DNA of 64,000 nucleotides from Ruminococcus sp. (lineage in GTDB: Bacteria > Bacillota > Clostridia > Oscillospirales > Ruminococcaceae): assembly GCA_017397925.1 (NCBI GenBank), contig JAFQHO010000046.1, positions 1 to 64,000 of the forward strand. Direction: 5' to 3'. A program made the position numbers and the translations under genes. Numbering within the stretch: the first letter of the stretch is position 1; the number at the start of each line of letters is the position of its first letter. Below are positions 18,657 through 26,938 of the stretch, piece by piece. The notes beneath the pieces were generated by a model. That model was not told where the DNA came from, did not search any database, and saw only the letters and a program-made list of their open reading frames with translations.

Positions 18657-19239
18657 TATCAGACGAGGTGAAATCACGAGAAAAACCCGTGAAACCGATA
18701 TTTATATTGTCACAGAGCTTGACGGAAAAGGAAATTCCGACATTGATACAGGTGTGGGATTTTTCGACCATATGCTCACCGCCCTTTCAAAGCACAGCGG
18801 AATAAGTATGACTATCAAAGTCAAGGGCGATTTGGAGGTGGACTGCCACCACACAATTGAAGATACGGGAATTGCCCTCGGTCAGGCTCTTTATATCGCA
18901 TTAGGCGGTAAATCCGGAATTGTCCGCTATGGTACGGCATATATCCCAATGGATGAGGCTCTTGCAATGTGCAGCCTTGACCTTAGCAACCGTCCGTTTC
19001 TTGTATTCAACTGTCCGTTTACAAATCAATCCTGCGGTGATTATGACCTTTGTATGACTGAAGAATTTTTCCGTGCATTTGCTTTTAATGCAGGAATTAC
19101 TCTGCACATAAATCTTATGTATGGCACAAATGACCACCACAAGGCAGAGGCTGTTTATAAAGCCGTTGCCCACGCTTTAAAGGCGGCTGTGGCTTATAAT
19201 GCAGACGGAACTACACTTTCTACAAAGGGGGTACTGTAA
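18649..19239 (+). CDS. hisB: imidazoleglycerol-phosphate dehydratase
   Basis: 196 residues, monofunctional form (no phosphatase domain). Manganese-binding motifs GFFDHMLTALSKHSG, DCHHTIEDTGIALG, and a second pair near the C-terminus (GTNDHHKAEAVYKAVAHAL). Overlaps hisC by eight bases and abuts hisH. Since the HisB phosphatase domain is missing, a separate histidinol-phosphatase must be encoded outside this window. Confidence 0.97.
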   Translation: MDNIRRGEITRKTRETDIYIVTELDGKGNSDIDTGVGFFDHMLTALSKHSGISMTIKVKGDLEVDCHHTIEDTGIALGQALYIALGGKSGIVRYGTAYIPMDEALAMCSLDLSNRPFLVFNCPFTNQSCGDYDLCMTEEFFRAFAFNAGITLHINLMYGTNDHHKAEAVYKAVAHALKAAVAYNADGTTLSTKGVL

Positions 19240-19845
19240 ATGATTGCTATTGTTGATTACGGCGCAGGTAATATTTTCAGCGTAAAAAATGCCCTGGACT
19301 ATCTGGGACTTGACTGCAAGCTTACATCTGACAAGGATGAAATAAAGGCGGCTGATGCTGTAATTCTCCCGGGAGTTGGTGCATTTCCTGCTGCTATGGC
19401 TATGCTTGAAAAAAGCGGACTTATTGATACTATCAAGGAAGAAGCCGCAAAAAAGCCTCTTTTGGGAATTTGTCTTGGTATGCAGATGCTTTTTGAAAAA
19501 AGCTATGAATTTGAGGAATGTGACGGTCTTGGACTTATAAAGGGCAGCGTCAGCTATATGGACGAGCCTGACCTCATTATTCCCCATATGGGCTGGAATA
19601 AGCTTGAAAAGCTCAATCATTGCCCTCTCCTTGAAAATATCGGGGACGATGAATATGTGTATTTCGTTCACTCCTATAAGGCAGAGTGTGCAGATGAAAA
19701 TATAGCCGCATACAGCGAATACGGCGGACGAGTTCCAGCTCTTGTTTTTGACGGAAAATTCGTCTACGGTGCTCAGTTTCACCCTGAGAAATCCGGCGAT
19801 ACAGGACTTAAAATTCTCAGAAACTTCGGAAATTTAATCAAGTAA
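19240..19845 (+). CDS. hisH: imidazole glycerol phosphate synthase, glutaminase subunit
   Basis: Class I glutamine amidotransferase feeding ammonia to HisF. 201 residues; IVDYGAGNIFSV, LPGVGAF oxyanion region, nucleophile elbow LLGICLGMQML (Cys78) and C-terminal AQFHPEKSGDTG supplying His and Glu. Complete triad. Its partner hisF lies 1.4 kb downstream, separated by a TIGR04076 gene, hisA and a hairpin element. Confidence 0.97.
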   Translation: MIAIVDYGAGNIFSVKNALDYLGLDCKLTSDKDEIKAADAVILPGVGAFPAAMAMLEKSGLIDTIKEEAAKKPLLGICLGMQMLFEKSYEFEECDGLGLIKGSVSYMDEPDLIIPHMGWNKLEKLNHCPLLENIGDDEYVYFVHSYKAECADENIAAYSEYGGRVPALVFDGKFVYGAQFHPEKSGDTGLKILRNFGNLIK

Positions 19846-19862
19846 TTTTTTCGGAGGGAAAT

Positions 19863-20225
19863 ATGAAAAAATGGTATGATGAAGAATATGAATTTGAAAT
19901 TGAGGTTGTAAGTTTCCTTCAAGGCAATCATACAGAGAATTACTGTCGAAATGGTGAAGAGGTTGGAGATAAGTACCATTGTACTTATGGCTGTCCCGTA
20001 AATAATGAAGGATATGGAATTTGCAGTAAAGCAATGGTAATGTTATATCCTCTTATGGAGTCTATCAGAAGTGGTGGCGATTTAGAAAATCTGGGTGGAG
20101 ACGGAAAATATAGTAAAAATTTTGTCTGTCCTGATGGCTGTGTTATGTTTCGGCTTACTGCAAAGCCACTTGGAAATGAAAATTTTCATAAGGGGGCTTA
20201 TTGGAAAGACCCTAAAGAAAGTTGA
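19863..20225 (+). CDS. TIGR04076-like small cysteine-containing protein
   Basis: 120 residues. The pattern VGDKYHCTYGCPVNNEGYGICSKAMVMLYPLMESIRSGG followed by a C-terminal CPDGCVMFRLTAKP resembles the TIGR04076 family of small proteins of unknown function, which have similar Cys-Pro and ICxxA...LYP motifs. Six cysteines in 120 residues suggest metal or redox chemistry, but this is inference. It lies 17 bases after hisH with a GGAGGG site and 29 bases before hisA, so it is cotranscribed with histidine genes without a known role there. Confidence 0.75.
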   Translation: MKKWYDEEYEFEIEVVSFLQGNHTENYCRNGEEVGDKYHCTYGCPVNNEGYGICSKAMVMLYPLMESIRSGGDLENLGGDGKYSKNFVCPDGCVMFRLTAKPLGNENFHKGAYWKDPKES

Positions 20226-20254
20226 TCTATAACAATATACAAAGGAGGACATAT

Positions 20255-20983
20255 ATGATAATTTTACCTGCAATTGATATAAAAGACGGCAACTGTGTAC
20301 GCTTATTCAAGGGCGATTTTTCTACCGTTGAAAAGGTAGCAAGTGATTACCTTGAAACTGCGAAAGGCTTTGAGGAGGCAGGCAGCGAATGGATACACAT
20401 GGTTGACCTTGACGGAGCAAAAGAGGGCAGACCTGTAAACACAAAGATTTACACAGATGTTGCCGAAAAGACTAATTTAAAAGTAGAGCTGGGCGGCGGT
20501 ATTCGCTCACTTGAAACAATTGACGAATATCTCAAAATGGGCATAACAAGGGTAATTCTCGGCTCTGTGGCTCTGAAAAATCCAAAGCTTGTAAGCGATG
20601 CCGTGGAGAAATTCGGCAGCGAAAAAATCGTTGTTGGGATTGACGCAATGAATGGTATGGTTGCAACTGAGGGTTGGCTTGAAAGCTCCGATGTGAACTA
20701 TATCGACCTTGCAAACAAGATGATTGAAGTAGGCGTAAAGTATTTTATCTTTACGGATATTTCCAAGGACGGTACACTCAGCGGTGTAAATGTGGAGCAG
20801 TTAAAAGCTCTTGCAGACGCTACAGAGGGACGTGCAAACATCGTGGCAAGCGGCGGAGTTCACACAATGGCGGATATCATTGCCTGCAAGAAAATGGGAC
20901 TTTACGGTACAATCTGCGGAAAGTCTATTTACAAAGGCACTTTAAATCTCAAAGATGCCATAGCTTATGCAACTCAGGATTGA
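20255..20983 (+). CDS. hisA: phosphoribosylformimino-5-aminoimidazole carboxamide ribotide isomerase
   Basis: Amadori-type isomerase, TIM barrel. 242 residues; ILPAIDIKDGNCVRLFKGDF at the N-terminus (catalytic Asp), VDLDGAKEGRPVN, ELGGGIRS and the second catalytic Asp in FTDISKDGTLSGVN. The frame opens 11 codons earlier with TTG, but the AAAGGAGG site directly ahead of the ATG at 20255 decides the start. Confidence 0.96.
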   Translation: MIILPAIDIKDGNCVRLFKGDFSTVEKVASDYLETAKGFEEAGSEWIHMVDLDGAKEGRPVNTKIYTDVAEKTNLKVELGGGIRSLETIDEYLKMGITRVILGSVALKNPKLVSDAVEKFGSEKIVVGIDAMNGMVATEGWLESSDVNYIDLANKMIEVGVKYFIFTDISKDGTLSGVNVEQLKALADATEGRANIVASGGVHTMADIIACKKMGLYGTICGKSIYKGTLNLKDAIAYATQD

Positions 20984-21001
20984 TAGTAAGTACAACACTT
21001 G

Positions 21002-21164
21002 CTGGGGAAAACCTTTCTGAGGAAAGGTTATTCCCCAGACCCCTTTCCAAAGACTTTCAGTTTTAAATTTTCTCAACAGGGATTTATCCCTGTTGAGAAA
21101 ATTAAGATAAAAGTTTTAGGGAGGGAGTTTGAGGGATGACCCTTTTTCAAAAGGGTCTCCCTCA
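21002..21164. repeat. three-hairpin intergenic element between hisA and hisF
   Basis: Three strong stems in a row: 21002-21038 (CTGGGGAA/AACCTTTC arm pairing with its complement, small mismatch), 21066-21103 (perfect 18-bp stem with a 2-base TT loop) and 21130-21164 (TGAGGGA then GACCCTTTT, 16 bp with one bulged T). Between them are purine/pyrimidine-rich blocks such as CCCCTTTCCAAAGACTTT and AAAGTTTTAGGGAGGGAGTTTGAGGG. The composition resembles mosaic intergenic repeats I have seen in Ruminococcaceae genomes; only one copy is in this window, so its repeat nature is inference. Confidence 0.65.
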
Positions 21165-21221
21165 ATAAAGCGGTGTATTTACTCTCAATCACGAATTAAA
21201 TAAACAAAGGAGCGTAAAATA

Positions 21222-21977
21222 ATGCTTGCAAAAAGAATAATTCCCTGTCTTGACGTGCGAAACGGCAAGGTAGTAAAGGGAGTAAATTTTGAGGGAATAC
21301 GTGACGTTGGCGACCCTGTTGAATGTGCGGCTGAGTACAACAAGCAGGGGGCAGATGAAATCGTATTCTATGATATAACAGCGTCATTTGAGGGACGTGG
21401 AGTGTTCCTTGATGTTGTGCGTGAAACTGCAAAAAAAGTATTTGTTCCTCTGACAGTTGGCGGCGGAATAAAGACAGTTGACGATATACGTGAAACTCTC
21501 CGTGCAGGTGCGGACAAAGTTTCTGTAAATTCTCAGGCTGTAAAAAATCCGCAGCTTATCAAGGACGGAGCAGATATTTTCGGCAGTCAATGTATATGTG
21601 TTGGAATTGACGCTAAAAAAATAGCCGACCACAAGTGGACGGTATACATCAACGGCGGACGAGTTGATATGGGAATTGACCTTATCGACTGGGTGCATAC
21701 AATTGAAAAGCTTGGTGCAGGGGAAATATGCCTGAACTCCATTGACGCTGACGGCACAAAAGAGGGCTTCGACATTGAAATGCTGAAAGCTGTATGTGAC
21801 AACTGCTCAATTCCTGTAATTGCCAGCGGCGGTGCAGGAAAAATCAATGATTTCTATGAAGTTTTCGAGAAAACAGGAGCAACTGCGGCTCTTGCGGCTT
21901 CTTTGTTCCATTTCAGAGAGCTTACTGTAGGCGAGGTAAAAGATTATTGCAGAGAACGTGGAGTTATTGTGAGGTAA
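21222..21977 (+). CDS. hisF: imidazole glycerol phosphate synthase, cyclase subunit
   Basis: TIM-barrel partner of HisH. 251 residues; [21 protein letters not shown] (catalytic Asp), [23 protein letters not shown] and the second catalytic Asp in [14 protein letters not shown] are all present. It is preceded by a GGAG site and the hairpin element described above; whether it has its own promoter is unclear. Confidence 0.97.
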   Translation: MLAKRIIPCLDVRNGKVVKGVNFEGIRDVGDPVECAAEYNKQGADEIVFYDITASFEGRGVFLDVVRETAKKVFVPLTVGGGIKTVDDIRETLRAGADKVSVNSQAVKNPQLIKDGADIFGSQCICVGIDAKKIADHKWTVYINGGRVDMGIDLIDWVHTIEKLGAGEICLNSIDADGTKEGFDIEMLKAVCDNCSIPVIASGGAGKINDFYEVFEKTGATAALAASLFHFRELTVGEVKDYCRERGVIVR

Positions 21978-21980
21978 GAT

Positions 21981-22355
21981 ATGGAAATAATATTTATTAT
22001 AAATATTGTTATCTCATTTACTGTATTGTTGGGCGGATTTTTTATGAAAAAATATTCGTCAAATGATAGGGAAATGAAGTACGGATTTCGTACTGAATCA
22101 GCTAAATCAAGCTTTGAAGCATGGAACTATGCAAATACGGCTTGCGGTAAACAATGGATTATTATAGGAATTATTTATCTTCTGCTTGGGATTCCTGCAA
22201 TATTTCTTATGTACTATTTTAAAGGAGATAACGTTGCAAGAGCTTTATCACTTGTGTATTCTGTTGTTCTTATTGCTAATGTTGTTTATTCGTGCAATTC
22301 AGTATCAAAGGAACTTCAAAATAAATTTGACGAAAAGGGCATACCTAAGGAATAG
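21981..22355 (+). CDS. SdpI-like small membrane protein
   Basis: 124 residues with three membrane segments (about 3-22, 59-82, 87-105). The loop YGFRTESAKSSFEAWNYANTACGKQW matches the GyRT...eaW..AN...GK signature of the SdpI/YhfL family, whose founding member is the immunity protein to the Bacillus SdpC toxin; most members have no known role. It lies three bases after hisF and nine before hisI. No toxin gene is seen nearby, so immunity is not implied. Confidence 0.7.
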   Translation: MEIIFIINIVISFTVLLGGFFMKKYSSNDREMKYGFRTESAKSSFEAWNYANTACGKQWIIIGIIYLLLGIPAIFLMYYFKGDNVARALSLVYSVVLIANVVYSCNSVSKELQNKFDEKGIPKE

Positions 22356-22364
22356 GAGTGTAAA

Positions 22365-22709
22365 ATGATTAAAATTGATTTAAACGACCTTGACAAATTC
22401 TTTGAAAAAGGGGAGTTAATCCCTGCAATTTGCTATGAGATCAACACAAAAACAGTTCTTATGCTTGCGTATATGAATAAGGAAAGCCTGAAAAAAACTC
22501 TTGAAACGGGTTACACATGGTTCTGGAGCCGTTCCCGTCAGGAGTACTGGAATAAGGGTGCTACATCGGGACATTTGCAGAAAGTCGTGTCAATTTACGG
22601 CGACTGCGATAATGATACCCTGCTTGTAAATGTGGAGCAGACGGGAGTTGCCTGTCATACAGGAAGCTACAGCTGTTTCTTTAATGAATTATATAACACG
22701 GAGGAATAA
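22365..22709 (+). CDS. hisI: phosphoribosyl-AMP cyclohydrolase
   Basis: 114 residues, single-domain form. Signature [19 protein letters not shown], the magnesium site DCDNDTLL and zinc ligands in [14 protein letters not shown]. Opens the adenine ring of phosphoribosyl-AMP. Three bases separate it from hisE, which in many bacteria is fused to it. Confidence 0.97.
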   Translation: MIKIDLNDLDKFFEKGELIPAICYEINTKTVLMLAYMNKESLKKTLETGYTWFWSRSRQEYWNKGATSGHLQKVVSIYGDCDNDTLLVNVEQTGVACHTGSYSCFFNELYNTEE

Positions 22710-22712
22710 AAA

Positions 22713-23051
22713 ATGAACGTATATCACGAAATTTTTGAAGTAATCAAGGAGAGAAAAAAGCAGTATGACAACGGATGTGCTGCTGAAAATTCTTATACCT
22801 GCTACCTTTTCGACAAGGGCGTAGACAAAATCTGCAAGAAAATAGGCGAGGAAGCTACAGAAACTGTTATTGCCGCTAAGAATAACGACAATGACGAGCT
22901 TATGAATGAAATCAACGACCTTTTATACCACATTATGGTACTTTGTGTAAATCAAGGACTTGAATGGACTGATGTTGAGAGAATTCTTGATGAGCGTAAT
23001 GAGAAAATCGGCAACCTTAAAAAATTCCATACAGTTGATAAGAATTCATAA
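22713..23051 (+). CDS. hisE: phosphoribosyl-ATP pyrophosphatase
   Basis: 112 residues, all-alpha MazG-like fold. Conserved KKIGEEATETVIAAKN and NEINDLLYHIMVLC carry the acidic magnesium ligands. Last histidine gene in the operon. Confidence 0.96.
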   Translation: MNVYHEIFEVIKERKKQYDNGCAAENSYTCYLFDKGVDKICKKIGEEATETVIAAKNNDNDELMNEINDLLYHIMVLCVNQGLEWTDVERILDERNEKIGNLKKFHTVDKNS

Positions 23052-23092
23052 AGCATAGTTCAATTGACCATTAAGTATATTCGAGGTTATAT

Positions 23093-24205
23093 ATGAGTAC
23101 TTTTAATGTTGAATTGAAAAAAGTTGTCGATGATAGTTACGAAATAGAAATAGGATTTGACTTGCAGCAAAAACTTATAACTGATATAAAAAATGGTTTA
23201 GTAGTAGATATTACTAAATTTGCAGTTATTACAGACAGCAACGTGAAAGATTTATATGCTGTTAATATTCTGAATAGTTTAAAATGTACCGGATATTGTG
23301 CTGACTTATTTGTATTTGAAGCAGGCGAAACCAATAAAACAAGAAAAACCAAAGAGCTTATAGAAGATGCAATGTTAGAAAAAGGCTATCGCAGGGATTG
23401 CTGTATCATTGCAGTTGGCGGTGGTGTTGTAACGGATTTAGCAGGATTTGTTGCAGGTACATATGGTAGGGGTGTTCCGTTCATTAATTATGCAACAACA
23501 CTTTTAGCTGCTGCCGATGCTTCTGTTGGCGGAAAAACAGCTGTTGATACGCCATTGGCTACAAATTTGATTGGATTATTCAATCAGCCTGAAAAAGTAT
23601 ATCTTGACATTGCAGCTTGGAAAACCTTGCCATTAAGACAAGTATCAAGCGGTCTTGCAGAAACAATAAAACACGCTTGTATTGCAAGCAAGGATTTGTT
23701 TGATTATTTGAATAACCATATAAATGAAATAATGAATATTGAACGAACTTCTTGCGAGCATATAGCAAATGAAAATTGCAGAATTAAATATGAAGTTGTA
23801 ATGAAAGATGAGCGTGAAAGCGGCTTGCGTGAAATACTTAACCTCGGTCATACTGTTGGTCGTGCTATTGAAACAGTAAGCGAATATAGACTTCTTCACG
23901 GTGAGGCATTATCCATAGGACTTGTTGCTGAAGCTAAATTGGCTTTAAAGTTAGGATTTATAAACGAAACACAGTGCGACAGCGTTATATCACTTCTGAG
24001 AAAGGCTTGCTTGCCTACTGCAATTCCTGATTATATTGATAGGGAAGAATTGGTAAAGAAGCTTTACACAGATAAAAAGGTTAAGAACGGTCAGCTTCGC
24101 TTTGTTATTCAAAAAGGTATAGGTGACGTTGTAGAATTTGAAAAAGGTGTCTATGCTGCAAAAATAGATGAAGGAATTGCAAGAGAGATCATATTTGAAA
24201 TGTAA
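23093..24205 (+). CDS. aroB: 3-dehydroquinate synthase
   Basis: Second step of the shikimate pathway, NAD- and metal-dependent cyclisation of DAHP. 370 residues; FEAGETNKTRKT, IAVGGGVVTDLAGFVAGTYGRG, the DASVGGKTAVDT motif, GLAETIKHACI and metal ligands around LNLGHTVGRAIE and LLHGEALSIGL. It follows hisE by 41 bases with an AGG-type site and ends at a strong terminator, so it may be the last gene of the his transcript. Related sugar-phosphate cyclases are unlikely given the full set of AroB residues. Confidence 0.92.
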   Translation: MSTFNVELKKVVDDSYEIEIGFDLQQKLITDIKNGLVVDITKFAVITDSNVKDLYAVNILNSLKCTGYCADLFVFEAGETNKTRKTKELIEDAMLEKGYRRDCCIIAVGGGVVTDLAGFVAGTYGRGVPFINYATTLLAAADASVGGKTAVDTPLATNLIGLFNQPEKVYLDIAAWKTLPLRQVSSGLAETIKHACIASKDLFDYLNNHINEIMNIERTSCEHIANENCRIKYEVVMKDERESGLREILNLGHTVGRAIETVSEYRLLHGEALSIGLVAEAKLALKLGFINETQCDSVISLLRKACLPTAIPDYIDREELVKKLYTDKKVKNGQLRFVIQKGIGDVVEFEKGVYAAKIDEGIAREIIFEM

Positions 24206-24214
24206 AAAATTATA

Positions 24215-24250
24215 ATAACCCGTAAAGAAAAATCTTTACGGGTTATATTT
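24215..24250. terminator. bidirectional terminator between aroB and the GDSL lipoprotein gene
   Basis: Perfect 14-bp stem ATAACCCGTAAAGA / TCTTTACGGGTTAT with an AAAA loop and a downstream ATTTTT run on the plus strand; A/T-rich on both sides, serving two convergent genes. Confidence 0.85.
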
Positions 24251-24264
24251 TTAAGGATTTGATT

Positions 24265-25251
24265 TTATTCATATTTTCTGAACATCTTCGGAATAAGCAC
24301 AACAACCACAATAAGCATAGCGAGAATACCGCCTGCAATGAGGATAATAGCCATAAGTGTCAGATGCGGCTCACCATATATCTGCGTTGTGTAGATGTAT
24401 GTTTCAGCTGTCAGAGCCTCGTCTACTGCCTCTGCAATAACTTTATGCCCAGCTTCGTTAGGATGAATATCTATTTCACCAATACGCGTTAAATCGTTGC
24501 ATTTTCCTTCAAAATCAGCTGCAATATCAATTATTTTATACTTATCAGCGGTATTATTCTTAATAATATCATTGAATTGAACTATCGTTGTCTGGGTAAA
24601 TTCTTTTACCATTGAAATATCGGTGAAGTTTTCAAATGGATTGTAAAGCGTTTGTATATAAACATCGCATTCGGTTTTGATATCTAAAACAGAGGTAATT
24701 TCTTTCAGATTTACTTCAAATTCTGCAAGAGAATTGCTTACATCTTCTTCTAATGTTGTAATTTGTCCGATAAGCGAGAAAACATCTATATTTGACAGAT
24801 CAATTTCCTTATTCTCTACTGTTATTCCCAAGGATGAGATTATAGGATAAATATTTTCAAGCAGATCATTTCCGCCGATTGATACTACAACTGCATCTGT
24901 TTCAGCAAGGGCAGAATCAAGCTTACCGCTGTTGAGAAGTTCCATAAGATCGGCTGAGGTTGCCCCCGATACAGCAAAATTCTGCATTTCGTGGGGACAA
25001 ATCTGCCTTAAATCTGAGGTATACTTCTCATTAAGAATATTAGCGTAGGAATCGGGGCAAGAGTAGTTATCCTGTAGGGTATAACCGTTAAGACCGTAAC
25101 ATGCCGCAATAGAATCCCCAAGAAACATAAGTCGGGGAGGGGAGTTCAGCTCATAGCTCTTATCTATCAGGTCACGTTCCGTAAGAGTGCAGCCTGTCAG
25201 CGTAAACAGAATGATAAAAGCTGCAGCAATAGAAATTAATCTTTTCAGCAT
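24265..25251 (-). CDS. SGNH/GDSL-family lipoprotein with C-terminal membrane helix
   Basis: 328 residues. Lipobox LTGC with Cys21, block I MFLGDSIA (nucleophile Ser47), block III SIGGNDLLENI near 120 and block V DIHPNEAGH near 265: a complete SGNH hydrolase active site, probably an esterase or lipase acting outside the membrane. Unusually, a second membrane helix (LTLMAIILIAGGILAMLIVV) lies at the C-terminus followed by KMFRKYE, so the enzyme is tethered at both ends. It follows smpB by nine bases and shares its transcript. Confidence 0.85.
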   Translation of the reverse strand: MLKRLISIAAAFIILFTLTGCTLTERDLIDKSYELNSPPRLMFLGDSIAACYGLNGYTLQDNYSCPDSYANILNEKYTSDLRQICPHEMQNFAVSGATSADLMELLNSGKLDSALAETDAVVVSIGGNDLLENIYPIISSLGITVENKEIDLSNIDVFSLIGQITTLEEDVSNSLAEFEVNLKEITSVLDIKTECDVYIQTLYNPFENFTDISMVKEFTQTTIVQFNDIIKNNTADKYKIIDIAADFEGKCNDLTRIGEIDIHPNEAGHKVIAEAVDEALTAETYIYTTQIYGEPHLTLMAIILIAGGILAMLIVVVVLIPKMFRKYE

Positions 25252-25260
25252 AAATACACC

Positions 25261-25725
25261 TTATCTGTTACGTGATTTCATATTGCGATCAATTTCGCGG
25301 TTAGCGTCACGCTTGGCAGCATCAGCACGCTTGTCGTAAAGTTTTTTACCTTTGCAAAGTCCCACCTGCATTTTCACACGTGAATCCTTAAAGTATATGC
25401 TGAGGGGAATAAGAGATAGACCATCCTGCTTTACAGTTCCAAAAAGCTTATTTATTTCACGCTTATGCATAAGCAGCTTGCGTACACGCATAGGATCGCG
25501 ATTAAATATGTTGCCTTTCTCATATGGTGAAATGTGCATCCCACGCACAAAAATCTCTCCATTGTCTATTGAACACCAGGCATCCTTAAGATTTACGCCA
25601 CCTTGTCTGATTGATTTTACCTCAGTTCCAACCAGTTCAATGCCTGCTTCATATGATTCTAGAACGAAATACTCGTGTCGTGCCTTTCGATTTTCAACTA
25701 TAGTTTTAGTTCCTTTTGAACGCAT
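25261..25725 (-). CDS. smpB: SsrA-binding protein SmpB
   Basis: Partner of tmRNA in rescuing stalled ribosomes. 154 residues; [38 protein letters not shown], and a basic C-terminal tail ([18 protein letters not shown] region). A GGAGG site precedes the ATG. No tmRNA gene is recognised next to it. Confidence 0.96.
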   Translation of the reverse strand: MRSKGTKTIVENRKARHEYFVLESYEAGIELVGTEVKSIRQGGVNLKDAWCSIDNGEIFVRGMHISPYEKGNIFNRDPMRVRKLLMHKREINKLFGTVKQDGLSLIPLSIYFKDSRVKMQVGLCKGKKLYDKRADAAKRDANREIDRNMKSRNR

Positions 25726-25754
25726 AATAAACCTCCAATATTGGTATTATATTA

Positions 25755-25783
25755 ATTATAATCCAAATGGAATAAAAAGTCAA
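25755..25783 (-). promoter_or_regulatory. promoter of smpB
   Basis: Minus strand TTGACT, 17-bp spacer, TATAAT, about 30 bases ahead of the smpB start. A CCAATATTGG palindrome overlaps the region just before the ribosome-binding site. Confidence 0.7.
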
Positions 25784-25832
25784 GTTTATATTATGTCATA
25801 AATTGTTATAAAATTTATTTTTCACAAAAGTC

Positions 25833-25861
25833 TTGATTTTCAACCTACAATATGGTATAAT
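25833..25861 (+). promoter_or_regulatory. promoter of tRNA-Ser(CGA)
   Basis: TTGATT, 17-bp spacer ending ATGG, TATAAT, about 20 bases ahead of the tRNA. Confidence 0.7.
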
Positions 25862-25880
25862 ATTTATGTTATTTTAATTG

Positions 25881-25968
25881 CAGCGGTATCGAAGTGGTCA
25901 TAACGGACATGACTCGAAATCATGATGCCCCCTGAGGGACGTGGGTTCGAATCCCACCCGCTGCGCCA
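25881..25968 (+). tRNA. tRNA-Ser (anticodon CGA)
   Basis: Acceptor arms GCAGCGG / CCGCTGC, anticodon loop CTCGAAA giving CGA, long variable arm (GATGCCCCCTGAGGGAC region), T-loop GTTCGAATC, and encoded GCCA end. Reads UCG codons. Confidence 0.95.
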
Positions 25969-25980
25969 ACATTTTAAGAG

Positions 25981-26005
25981 GTCCTGATAATCAGGGCTTT
26001 TTTTG
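25981..26005 (+). terminator. short terminator after tRNA-Ser(CGA)
   Basis: GTCCTGA / TCAGGGC (7 bp, one G-U) with a 3-base loop followed by eight T residues. It also sits directly ahead of the ribosome-binding site of the next gene. Confidence 0.65.
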
Positions 26006-26020
26006 TAGGAGGTTATACTT

Positions 26021-26896
26021 ATGGCAATAAAATACGGAAAAAAATATCCTGTTGGTAAGGGTAAGATTAATATATATACAGAAGGCGAAGGCGATTACAC
26101 AATTATTTTTTTATCGGGTTCAGGCGTTACTTCACCTGTGCTTGAATATAGTCCGCTCTATCGTCGTTTATCCGACACATACAGAATAGCAGTTATAGAA
26201 AAGCCCGGTTATGGAATGAGTGAAAGCACCGACACAGAACGTACTGTTGAAAATATGGTAAGAGAAAGTCGTGAGGCATTAAGACTTGCTGGAATTAATC
26301 CACCATACATTATTGCTGCTCATTCTTATTCCGGATTTGAAACTATTTACTGGACAAATACATATCCTGATGAGGTAAAAGCTGTTCTGAGCATTGATAT
26401 GGGACTTCCTGATACTGCCGTTGAAATGGGAAAAGCTATTCCCGAAGAAAAATGCCGTGAGTACAATGAAAAAAACAAAAAAATTTATACAAGAATTCAA
26501 AAGCGTGGAATTTTTGCAAAGCTTGTAAGGAAATTTACAGTTGATGCAACTGGAATGATGTCATTAAATCATCTTAATGACGAAGAAAAAAAGCTTTATG
26601 CCAATTTATTCTATAAAAATCTCACGAATAAGGAGATTTTTGAGGAAAGTTTGCATCTTGTTTCAAATGGAAAAAGAGCAGGTGAGACAGGTAAACTTAA
26701 TGTTCCTGCTTATTTCTACATCAGTGATTTCAAAACACCTATGAAAGAAGGCTCTTGGAAAGAATTTGCAATTAAATATGCAAAGGAAATCGGTGCGGAA
26801 TATACAGTAACTGATAAGGGACATAATATGTATACAAGAATTCCTGATGAAATGGCCAAAAACTTTAAGAGTTTCCTTAAAAAACACAATATGTAA
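26021..26896 (+). CDS. alpha/beta-fold hydrolase
   Basis: 291 residues, cytoplasmic (no signal peptide). Strand IIFLSGSGVTSPV supplies the oxyanion region, KPGYGMSES matches the usual Pro-Gly-xx-Gly loop, the nucleophile elbow AAHSYSG places Ser at residue 102, and the catalytic His is in KGHNMY near 271. Substrate cannot be told. It has a GGAGG site but no promoter of its own that I can see; only the tRNA-Ser promoter with an intervening weak terminator lies upstream. Confidence 0.85.
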   Translation: MAIKYGKKYPVGKGKINIYTEGEGDYTIIFLSGSGVTSPVLEYSPLYRRLSDTYRIAVIEKPGYGMSESTDTERTVENMVRESREALRLAGINPPYIIAAHSYSGFETIYWTNTYPDEVKAVLSIDMGLPDTAVEMGKAIPEEKCREYNEKNKKIYTRIQKRGIFAKLVRKFTVDATGMMSLNHLNDEEKKLYANLFYKNLTNKEIFEESLHLVSNGKRAGETGKLNVPAYFYISDFKTPMKEGSWKEFAIKYAKEIGAEYTVTDKGHNMYTRIPDEMAKNFKSFLKKHNM

Positions 26897-26902
26897 TAGA
26901 AA

Positions 26903-26932
26903 ACTGCACAGAGTATCAATGCTCTGTGCAGT
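26903..26932. terminator. bidirectional terminator
   Basis: Perfect 11-bp stem ACTGCACAGAG / CTCTGTGCAGT, 8-base loop, T-run (AATTTTTT) on the plus strand, between convergent hydrolase and GH5 genes. Confidence 0.85.
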
Positions 26933-26938
26933 AATTTT

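Noticed and set aside
25726..25880. tmRNA (ssrA) gene next to smpB
   Set aside because: The interval is too short and contains only the smpB and tRNA promoters; no tmRNA tag-reading frame or tRNA-Ala-like ends are seen.
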